64,000 nucleotides of DNA, taken from Parasponia andersonii. Lineage: Eukaryota; Streptophyta; Magnoliopsida; Rosales; Cannabaceae. Location of the stretch: positions 823,071 through 887,070 of the forward strand of contig JXTB01000124.1 in NCBI GenBank assembly GCA_002914805.1, read 5' to 3'. The notes beneath the pieces are model-generated. The model saw nothing but the letters and a program-made list of their open reading frames with translations, was not told the DNA's origin and did no database searches. Made by a program: the position numbers and the translations under genes. This document shows positions 22,995 through 32,590 of the stretch, piece after piece (the stretch's first letter is position 1; every line of letters begins with the position of its first letter).

Positions 22995-23225
22995 CCAGAA
23001 AGCACTTAAGCTAAGCATGAGCCAAAGGTAAAAGGGGCCAAGGTCTACCCGTTAGAAGTAGACCCTCCCCAGGCGGTACCTTAGCTACGCACAAGCTAAA
23101 GGCAAACAGGACCAGGGTCTACCCGTTGGAAGTAGACCCTCCCCAGAGAGCGCCTTAGCTACGCATGGGCAAGAAGTGAACAGAACCGAGGCCTATCCAT
23201 TGGAAGTAGGTCCGAGCAAGACTAA
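22995..23225. repeat. Second tandem array, three 74-bp units
   Basis: GGTCTACCCGTTAGAAGTAG and close variants start at 23042, 23116 and 23190, an exact 74-bp step. Each copy also holds a CCTTAGCTACGCA-like phrase. The third copy is the most diverged (GGCCTATCCATTGGAAGTAG). Confidence 0.85.
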
Positions 23226-23928
23226 GCACGAAAGCAGAAACTAAAACCAAATTCTGTTTATAATTACTTAGATTACAAGATGCGTGGTTGACACAGACGC
23301 GGACCCAGTGTCTCTATTTGTAAGAAGCAGGTCTTGGGCGGACTCGCAAGGACACGTCGGAGTGGTAACGCCCTGTTCGCTCCCAGAAAGAGCCAAGCCC
23401 AGGCCTCCTCCTCTGAAATGACGAGTCTAAATAGTTATCGACCAATCCTTGGAGCTGGTTCCTGGCGCGTTCCCATATAGGGTCGGAGAAGTCCAGCCAT
23501 ACGTGCGGATCATATTCTGCTAAGATAAGTCATAACAGAAGTTATACATCCTCAAAGTCGGGCGAGCCGGAACTCACGTCCCAGTCTCGGGAGCTGACCT
23601 CGTCAATCATAGCATAAGGAGAATTTGCTAGTAACTCCGCATCGTATATGATTGGGCCAGTCCCGGAAGCCGGGCAGACCTCCGACAAAGGAATGACATC
23701 GTACACGATACCTAACCTTGACCACGAATGCAGGCAACAAAAAAATAAAAATAATGAATATAATAGATAATACAAAATAAGCGTGAGAAGAATATGCCGT
23801 TTTATTATTTAAACAGTTGTTTGCAACATGGGTCAGTTCTACATGGAGTGGTCAGCACTTTACAAATGTACGAAAGAGCGAGAGTCCCTAGTTATCTTCG
23901 GAGAGGGAAGCGACGCTGACTTCGACGC
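23226..23928. other. Gypsy 3' region between the arrays and the antisense gene end
   Basis: This is non-repetitive internal sequence of the element. One antisense frame at 23542-23775 (77 codons) shows no domain I recognise and may be the 3' tail of the antisense gene or chance. Confidence 0.4.
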
Positions 23929-26900
23929 TTAGACCAGCTGCAGCGGAGGACAGTCAAAATCGTCATTGGACAAGACGACTGCACTTGACCTTCCGCCCAT
24001 CAAGGCGCCCTCGCCAGCTTGATCCCCAGAGACCTCCGTAGCTTGTTCTGGCAGACCCAGAGCGAGGATAATCCCCTTGGGGACAGAAGCAGATGTAGAG
24101 GGCCCATCTTTTTCTTCATCGAGCATCTTCAACACAACAACAGGGTACACGATATTAATCCCATCCCCTAACTGCTGTATGTAGTACCTGACGGAATAAT
24201 GGTCCCTCTCAACGCCTTTCTGCTCATCAAACTAGTCTGGTGTTACCATCTCTACATGGCCCTCGAATTCCCTGTTCTCCCAGCCAAACCTGTAGCTCTC
24301 CACAGAAAGGATATCCACTTATCTTTAGTACCTTGTCTTCAGCTTCTTCGCATCTAACAATCTGTCCCTCAGCGCAGCTAGCCTCAGCTCTGCTTGCCGC
24401 TATGATAAGTCGATCAAAAGATTGTTAATATCGGCGATATCTTCGCCACGTTTGCGAGACAACTCGATATGAGCCTCCATCAATTTTTTGTGATCTGAAT
24501 AGAGATGTTGAATTACCTCGTTGGACTAGTCGAGCCTATGCTGCAAGGAATGGGCCTCAAGTTTAGCTTTCGCCTCAGCTTTCCTTGCTTCTTTGGCCTC
24601 ATCGACGGCTCTGTTACGGGCGATGAAAGCCAGGCCCATCTCTGCCCCTGCATTCTGCAACTCCTGCTCCTTGACCTTGAGCATGGCCTGGGTCAGCCTA
24701 GCAGCCTCGGCTAGGGCCAGCCTAGCGGTCTCTACATCGGCCAATACGATAGCCAACTCCTTACATCTGGCTCTTTCGATGCTCAAAGCATGGGCCACTG
24801 CGCTGCTGACCCTAGCCTCATCCAGGCTCCAGTACAAGTCGAAATCCGCCCTAAATGTAGCAAAGGCGGCCTCGCTCCGCTCGGCCATCACAGCACGGGC
24901 GTTCAGTTGCCCGGTCAGCTCGATAACGCGAAAGGAGTAGAAGGACTGGACGGCGGCTAGCTGCAAAGTACAAAAAAAAGGGGAGTCAGTGTTCAGAAAG
25001 GACGCCAAGAACCTGATGCTTACAGTAAGATGAACCAAACCTGTGTGATGCTGCGACTGGCCACAAGCTCTACGTTCTCCAGAGAGAGCACCTCTAGCTC
25101 GGGCTCCGTAGCTGTACCCTCTCCCTGGGCATTGTCCGCGTCTGAGGAACACGATTCCACCTCACCGACCGCAAGGACACCTTCATCCCCTACCAAGCGC
25201 GCTCCAGTGACTTCTTTCGACGCCCCCGGAGTGGCAAAAGTGGTGGCGGTGGAAAGTAAGGAGTCGCCAGGTGCGCCCTCGATAGAAGAAGCTGCGATGA
25301 CCACTATTGCGTCAGCAGCTTCAGCCGCCACCTCCATTGAAGGAATGCCCGGGTGTGATTTTTCGGTCTTGTCTTGACCAATATCCTTAGACGAGCCACC
25401 TCGCACGGACCTCCTCCTCCTTATGAGAGTCAAAGTAGCCCCGTCATCGTCACTGTCGGAAGAAGGGGCAGTTATACCTCTCTTCCCGGCCGGGCCTTCC
25501 TCCCCCTTAGATGAATCGGGTTTGCGATCCCACTTCGTGGAGACCAGGGAGGGGAAGACAGCCGAGACTTCAGCCTCGGAGCCCCTCCACTGAGCTCAGC
25601 AATCTCCCCACGAGAGCAGGCAGTACCAGACCCCGCTCCCGCCTTCGAACCAGAGTCGGGGGCAGAGGAAGTCAGTGTAGAGAGCTCCCTGGATAGGCTC
25701 GAGGGCGCCTCTTTGCCATGCGTGACCTTTGTGGCCTGCACTTCCCGAATCGCAAGACCGCCCGCCTTAGGAGGTGGCACCTCGGGCGTTTCACCCCTAG
25801 TCACGAACAGGCCCTCCAGGTCGTCGTTCGAGCCCATTCTTAGGATGACAACTCTCGAGGCCTCGTCCTCCGAGGACACCACCAAGCGCCGACCAGCGGG
25901 GACCTTAGAGCAAACCTTGTGCACAACGGTACCCCCTTTAATCGAGGAAGGGCCTGCCGAAAGGGCCTGCATCCGAACCTGCAAAGAGCAAGTAACATGA
26001 TTAGAACGCAGCCATGACCTAGTCGATGGAGTCCCAAGGTACAAAAATGAACTCACCCTTAACTCTCTTATGGGGCAATGGTTTCCTCCCTGCGGAACCT
26101 GACACACTCCTCGGCCACGAGCTTCACTGTCTCTTCAAGCTCATGACTGGTCGGCGCCACCAGGTTATTGGGACCCGCCAGCTGGCTCGAGGCCATGATC
26201 TGACGACCCACCATGGCGATGCGACCCTGCTCATCCCGGTGGAACCGGTTCAGGGCGGAGGCGTCAAGCTGGCTCTGAAGGTGCTTAGTGATGATCCCAC
26301 GTGTCCATCAAGAAGAGGAGATATGAGACTATCCTTGGCATCATGTTCATCACCTGGGGATTCAGGACAGCCTGGATGTGTCGGTAATCCCCAGACGACC
26401 TAAAGAGGATGATTTCCTCCAGTTCCTAGAGCCGACCCCCTGACAGCCAAGGCTCAAACCAGCTTTCCTCCGCAAGGGCTGCGCAAAGCAAAATATCATG
26501 AGTAAAAATAGATGAAATATGCACGGACCTGAAATTCACGACTCAGTACTTACTTTACAGAAAGAATGAAGGGAATTGAAAACACTCTCCATTCATCCAG
26601 GGAGAGCACCACGCCCCTCTAGCGGCGTATATCCTGGAATGGGAGTCCCACTGGTTATCCGACCTCGGTAAGCCCCAAAAGATGTGGCGCCTCAGGAGTG
26701 GCTGGAGATAGAAAGTGGGGTAAGAGCTCTTTTTGGGGATGAGAGTAAGCTTATAGGCATAAAAAAATCATTTCCAGGTCGATATGTGTGTTAAGGAGAA
26801 GAGCAGGGCAAGGAAGATGGAGGCACTAGAATTTCGAAAAGTTGAAAAAATTGGGACACGGGATGGCGTGCCCCAATGTCGGTAATTGGGGAGGAGTGAC

Positions 26901-26990
26901 AGTTCGGGGGGGCCATATGTATCCCTCGAATTGGAGGACTGGAGACACGATTTCCCCACTTGATGGATACGAATCCATCAAGTAGGGAAA
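23929..26990 (-). pseudogene. Antisense multi-exon gene in the 3' part of the gypsy element
   Basis: Read on the minus strand, coding-like sequence runs from about 26960 to 23929. Supported introns are 26553-26480 (GTAAGT..GCGCAG), 26056-25979 (GTGAGT..TTGCAG, 78 bp, phase 0) and 25040-24961 (GTTTGG..TTGCAG, 80 bp, phase 0). The first exon includes YLQPLLRRHIFWGLPRSDNQ; the second ALAEESWFEPWLSGGRL; the third an acidic, Ser-rich stretch; the fourth (24960-24526) a strong predicted coiled coil (ERARCKELAIVLADVETARL). A shift near 25580, a shift at a seven-T run (26761-26767) and several stops break it. Layout and composition resemble the antisense proteins annotated in plants as putative gypsy-type transposon proteins, which would be my tentative family. 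Function is unknown. Confidence 0.7.
26951..26990. other. 18-bp stem-loop next to the polypurine tract
   Basis: TTTCCCCACTTGATGGAT (26951-26968) pairs with ATCCATCAAGTAGGGAAA (26973-26990) with a single mismatch, which can form a G-U pair in RNA. The loop is 4 bases. Confidence 0.85.
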
Positions 26991-27000
26991 TCGGGGCAGT
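26984..27000 (+). other. Polypurine tract of the gypsy element
   Basis: A purine-rich stretch (AGGGAAATCGGGGCAG) ends immediately before the 3' LTR, as needed for plus-strand priming. It overlaps the right arm of the stem-loop. Confidence 0.7.
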
Positions 27001-27794
27001 TGTGAGGCCCGTTCCTAAATCATATACCACGTAAACGATTAAGTGGCAGAACAGGTCACAAAAGGGGCACACCATCTGACACGTGTCCAAAGTGACCGAC
27101 TAAAAGCCACGCGAGTCACACGTGGTACCGCATAGGCCCATGGGCTGTCCGAGGCTAGGGCCGAATCCATCCCAAACCCTGGATGGATTCGGCCAGTCCG
27201 ATTCTTACCTCGACAGCTGGGGGTCAGGAGCCTCAAGGGTCTTCCGCTAGAAGACTGTAGGAAGTAGCTCACGGTTCCATACCTAGACAGAGCATTTAAT
27301 ACGATCCTGGGTAGGTGCGCGCATTGGGCAAGTCGTCCTGACAGAATGACATTTTGTCAAAATCTCACCCCCGACAAGCTGGAGTCGTAGGCGACGGCAG
27401 AAAACAGGCCACAACAATGCAAGGGAAGTCACGGTAACCACGGCCCATGATTTCTGGAGTAAGTCATGATGGGAAAAAGGTACTCGATCTGAGATATAGA
27501 GCCAAAAAGCTCCCAGTTCCAAGATTATATATATATATAAGCCTTGTTTCCTCCCTAAAAGGAGAGATATATACGAAAAATGACTTACAGAGAAAAACTT
27601 AGCCTTTGTTATTCAGCCTCAGGGATAAACTACTAACTTAAGTATTAGAGAGTTTTTGTAGGTGGCCACTCCCACCTCTCTGTCTCAACCTAAAGCTAAA
27701 GGTATTCTGGGATAGCAAGGATACATGGACAGTTAATGGATGCAACGTCAGCAGTTCAAAGACACGTGGACAGCTGATAAGAACAATACCAACA
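27001..27794 (+). repeat. 3' LTR of the gypsy element
   Basis: It begins TGTGAGGCCC and ends ATACCAACA, colinear with the 5' LTR throughout. It keeps the TATA-rich box (near 27526-27540) and the GGCCGAATCCAT hairpin. Followed by ATATA, matching the base quintet before the 5' LTR. Confidence 0.93.
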
Positions 27795-30104
27795 ATATAT
27801 ATATATATTTATATATATTTGTTTGTGCAGAAAGGTTATGAAAATCTTCTAAGAAGGGGTTCTTTAACACGCCATTATACGTATTTTTTTCTTTTCTTTT
27901 TACCACATAATAAAAGATTTTGATTTTTTTCCATTTTATTCATAATTATTATTTGCACAATGCATACAATCTCATAAATGTAAAAGAAAAGAAAAAGAAG
28001 CAAAGAGAAATAAATTATCAAAGAAACCAATCTTAAGGTTTTTTCCTTTTTAAAAAAAAAATAATAGTGGTAGGTTTAGGTTAGGTTCGGGTACTGAACC
28101 TCCCAAAATGTATACCAATACCGAAAATCCTTCAACTTCGTCTGGTTTTACCTAAAAATTTGATACGCTTACTTAGACCTAAAATCTCCAACCAAGTCAG
28201 GTAAGTATCTTCAGTGAGTCAGGTATTTTACATTTTTGTGCAGCCTTCATGTGTGCATTTATGGCGCCACAACATCATAGAAAACGAAAAACTAGTAATT
28301 TCAATACTTTTGCTGACTTTTGACTTCGAGAAACTATTCAAGGACGTCTCCAAGTTCTCATAAACTATAAAAAGACCTCTCTTGCTCAGAAATAATTATT
28401 CATATGCACATAGAAACACCTTAAACGTTAAGAGGGAAAGAATTAAGAGGAGAATTAGAGTGCTTGGAGGCCGGAGATCGTTTTGCATAGAAGAGCTTCA
28501 TGCCAATTTGCTTTTACATTGTTTATCTATTTAGCATGATGAATTCATTTTTCAAATAAGTTACAAAATCTGTCACTTTTAAGAGTATTTGAAAAGACCA
28601 TTTTTTAAATAGTGATCCAAAAGTCGATCATTTTTGCTAGAAAATAAAAACAAAATGACCTACTTTTGGATCAATATTTAAGATAGATTTGAACAATAAC
28701 ATTAATACTATACTTGGATACACTTTCAATTTTTTATTTATAAAAATTGAAAACAAAAAAAAAAATGGTTTTAATTTTAAAATTTAAAAAAAAAAAACTT
28801 CCCCGGAAAAACAAAACAACTTTAAATAAAAAAAAAAAACATAAACATGTTTGGTAACTATAAAAAATTAATTAGAAAAATATCATTTATAAAAATATTA
28901 ATTTTCAAATATTAGTTAAAAACATCACTTTAAAAAAAATTATTTGCAAAAATGCTACATTAAAACTTTTTAGAAAGTATCACTTTTGGGGTTTACTTTT
29001 TTAGTTAAAAAAAATTCTAGAAGTGAAAATTTCTCACTTCCATTATTTTTAAAAAAACTGTTGATATTTTTTACATAGAAAACAAAAATAATGTTACCAA
29101 GCATGTATTCCTAAAAAAATGTAAATTTTTATTTATTTAAAATAGAGAAGAAAAAGTGTATCTAAGCAAATTGTAAAACTCTATTCGGAACTTGGATTTT
29201 CAGATAAAAAAATTATTTATAATAATACCACTTTTTGTTTAAAATTGGTATTTTTCAATATTACTTGAAGCAACAAATCTAGTAACTTGACTCGTTACCT
29301 TAAATATCTCATCAATAAATAAAAATTTTTTTTTTCAAATTAAAATCTTGAATTTTTCAAATTATTTCAAAATCTGGGATTTTTCAATTTTTTTGAAAAA
29401 CTACCATAAAAAAATCAAATTTTCTTTAAGTTTTAACTTAAAATCCAAAGATTTCATCTGTTCTAATTAATTTAATTTAAAGTCAAATGGACAAACTTTA
29501 AAGCCCTAAACCCTATAATTGTTGGCCTTTTGGTCCTTTTGTTTACTTTTTTCGAACAAAAAAGTTAATTCAAATTAATCTGACCCACCTGAATAATATT
29601 TTGGATAGGTTATGAATAAAATTTCAATTCATTGAATGAATTTTGGTTGCAGACATGCAATATAAAATTCATTTGATCGGGTTAGATGTATTGTGTAACC
29701 CGCCTAATAGCGTATGTAAACAAACTGCAAAACTGACCAAAACTAAAGAAAACCGAAAATAAAAAAATTGAAAACTGAAAAACTATCGTTAGTTTGGTCA
29801 ATTTTTCCTTCAATCCTAAATTGATCGGTTTGAATTGAACCGATACTTTAATTTATATATTTTTTATTTAATTATTTATATATTTAAAATATTTGAATTT
29901 TTGATTAAAAACTGACTGAACCAATTAAACAGCTAGTCAGATCTTTTATACATTTTTCTTCGTTGGTGGATTTTGGATTTGAACCAGAAAAAAATCGAAA
30001 ATTGGCCGATCAGTTTAGTAGGTCTAAAAAAAACAGAATAAACCAACCGTTGGTTACCCTACCGCCAAATCAATTGATGCTTGCCTCTGAAAATAGGTAG
30101 CAGA
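27795..30104. other. AT-rich region, no gene seen
   Basis: It starts with the rest of the TA microsatellite. The sequence has many A and T runs and short phrases built around AACCGAAAA/GGTTTGAATTGAACCG (29740-30050) that suggest a decayed dispersed repeat. No frame has a recognisable domain. Confidence 0.5.
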
Positions 30105-30600
30105 AATCCGGCCATTAGAAAGCAAGCTGAATCGTCTCTAGTCAAGGTTGTTAAAACTGTGAATTACTTGTGCATGTAGGATGAATTTAGTCAAATCCCT
30201 CGAATCTCCTTTATTTTGCATTCAATTTACGAGTTTTTGATCAAATTCCCTTCTTAAATATTGGACGATCTCAATATTAGGCACATGATTTCACACTCAA
30301 AAGGTAATGCTTATTTTTGAGTTGGGTGTTTCCATACTGTTGATTTGTACTACTAAATTGGATATAAAAACTGTGGTATAAACTCTTCGATACTCGAAGG
30401 ATCAAATAAAATTCTCACCTAAGGAAGTCCTTTAGAGTAGCCTACACACTACAGCAGCTAGTAACCCAATAATTAAATTTTAGCTTAATAGATTGATCAA
30501 AAGTCAAAAAAGAAAGAGGAAAAAAACGTCTCAGTCTCGTCATTTCGGTGTGTGGTGATGTCTTTTGACTGTCGCTCTCCTTAGTCTGTAAGATAGAATC

Positions 30601-30945
30601 AGGCATGTTTAGAATGAATCAACTTTATAATATAAAATTCATTCTAATAAAAAAAATACATTTTTAATGTTTGCTTGACAATAATAATTTCATGAAATTG
30701 TTATCTCAATTATTTATTCTTTATAAAAATTTAATTTATTTCAAATTTTGATAAAATTAATTTTTTTTGTCCAACTCAAATATCTAAAAATAAAGATAAT
30801 TTTATTTATATATAATTTATTTTATTATATTTCACTATTAATTTCAATTTCAACCGAATAACAAATTATCACTCATGTTTATTTTCCAATTTCATTCTAT
30901 TATTATTATCTTCGTTCTTCTAATTCTATTAGCCAAATACCACCT
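30601..30945. mobile_element. Insertion of about 345 bp in block B, MITE-like
   Basis: In block A the sequence runs from GACAGAATC directly to TAGTTTTATCACAAGATGG. In block B the same flanks are separated by 345 AT-rich bases, starting AGGCATGTTTAGAATGAAT and ending ATTAGCCAAATACCACCT. The ends are weakly complementary (GGCATGTTT against AAATACCACC). Size and composition fit a non-autonomous DNA element. No clear target duplication was found. Confidence 0.5.
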
Positions 30946-31400
30946 AAGTTTTTCTCAAAGATGTTTCTTATGATAATGGTTTCACATATTATAAAATTAT
31001 CAAATAAAAGTGCTCATGAAAGAACAATTACGTATACTAGATTCGAATATTAAATGATGTAGTTTGGCAAATTGAATTGTGAGTCATTGTCCTCAAGTTT
31101 TTTTACGTAGTTTGCTAACTATAAACACGAATTATAAGTAAATAGATTGTTCTATTTCAGGTGATCACAATGAAATATGAATCTTCCCTTATTCTTTTTC
31201 TAGAAAACTATCACCACCTACTAATAAAATGGTAAATCACTCAAAGAGCTCACATGTTTCTAAGTACTGTTATTAATTAGTCATCAACGATGCCTAGCTC
31301 CAAGAATTATTCTTTTATTTGAGATCAAAATTTGAAAAATCCCAACCGCCAAAGTACTCGGCTTGAAACTAATTATCCCAATGTGTGACTCAAATGTTGC

Positions 31401-31589
31401 TTATATGCAATAAAAAATGTTATTATAATGTTCACAAATGGCACAATCCAGTAAGAAGTATTTATTTGTGCTGTACAAGGCCTTGTTTCCTCTCCTTAAA
31501 GCTCTCCCAACTATACATACGTGTATCACCACCAAAACAGCGATACCCACAAAAAGTAGTATCACAGAGATCACAATCTCCATTACCAT
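31401..31589 (-). pseudogene. Truncated ATL copy: membrane segment without the RING-H2 finger
   Basis: The first 36 or so codons match the intact ATL at 9711-10154 with two changes (MVMEIVISVILLFVGIAVLV, then GRALRRGN). The frame then runs into what is 3' flank in the intact copy and stops after 62 codons. The deleted part corresponds to about 9259-10031 and includes all eight zinc ligands. It cannot act as a ubiquitin ligase. If transcribed it would give a short membrane peptide; whether it is expressed cannot be seen. Confidence 0.88.
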
Positions 31590-32590
31590 GCTATATTTTG
31601 AGCATAACCCATAAGAAGTCTACTTCTTGTTAAGGTGAAACTCCTCTGCTTTTAGAAAATCTCAGAAGATTTTGGCATCATTCTTGATCATATCATAGAG
31701 ACCCAGAAACTGAAAACTTGTGAAACTCACCAAATCATTAGCGTGTCCATGACCATACCATATTTTGAGCAAAACCCAGTAAAGGTTACTTCTCAAAAAG
31801 GTGAAACTCTTCTTCTTTTAGAAGATCTCAGAAGATTTTCTCATCTTTCTTGATCATATTCAGAGAGACCCAGAAGCCGAAAAGCTTGTGAAATTCACAA
31901 AATCATAAGGGTCTCTATGACCATGCTATATTTCGGCAAAACCCAGATAAATTTTCCAGCTTTATCCCAGAGAAGTGCCTCTAGTCTTGTCTAGTACTGG
32001 ATGAACACAGGGACCCAGAAGCTGAAATCTTCTGAAAACTCACATTCATACATTCAAAGTCATCATTGGTCTTATCAAAACCACCCCAGTTGGTACTGAA
32101 TTGCTTCAGTTGAAATAGAGCTTAAAATGAAGAAGAAGCTGAAACAGAAGAATTGTGGGGAAATAACTGTACTTACATGTGTTTTTTCTTGAATGTGGCC
32201 TTTGATTACAGGTGGGCTCCGTTTTGTCTGTTTGTGCAATTATATTTCAACGGCCATTAAATGTCCTTCCTATTTATTTAAATTAATATATACACATATA
32301 TATACACTATATATGTATATGTATATGATTTATCTTTTTTTTTTTTTGATAAACGTATATGTATATGATTGAAAATGACTTACAATTAAGCTGACACATC
32401 GACCCTCGAGATTTGATGGAGTCAATGGAAACGCTTGCTTATTTTCACTTGAGGCTGAGTTAATGTGTTTGTCATGATGCATACTTTATTCTAAAAATAA
32501 AAAACTGTACGTAGAAGTGAAAGAGATAAGTCTTATTAAAAGCAGAGTTGAAAATAAATGGCTGGTATCAATCCAAGTGTCGACAGGGGC

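Larger units (their letters stand above)
15964..27794 (+). mobile_element. Ty3/gypsy LTR retrotransposon, Tat-like, nearly complete but decayed
   Basis: The element is 11.8 kb, bounded by two LTRs of 792 and 794 bp with TGTG..CAACA ends. The base quintet ATATA flanks both sides and lies in a TA microsatellite, so it fits a 5-bp target duplication but is weak evidence alone. Internal order is primer-binding-site-like sequence, gag, protease, RT, RNase H, a second RNase H, integrase, two tandem arrays, an antisense gene and a polypurine tract. The second RNase H after the first is a hallmark of the plant Tat lineage. All frames carry stops or shifts, so it could move only with help from another element, if at all. 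Confidence 0.93.
30105..32590. repeat. Duplicated block B, diverged partner of 8286-10925
   Basis: It aligns in the same orientation with block A, from CATTAGAAAGCA (near 30112) to CAATCCAAGTGT (near 32568). Relative to A it carries an insertion (30601-30945), a deletion of about 770 bp that removes most of the ATL coding region (junction near 31470), and an extra tandem copy of about 165 bp upstream of the gene (31600-31930). Confidence 0.85.

Noticed and set aside
24593-26403. Plus-strand frames of 60-125 codons in the gypsy 3' region
   Set aside because: They mirror the antisense gene; composition and exon boundaries support the minus strand only.
29740-30060. AACCGAAAA-rich stretch as telomere-like or promoter repeat
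   Set aside because: The phrases are irregular and do not match plant telomere units; they look like a decayed dispersed repeat.
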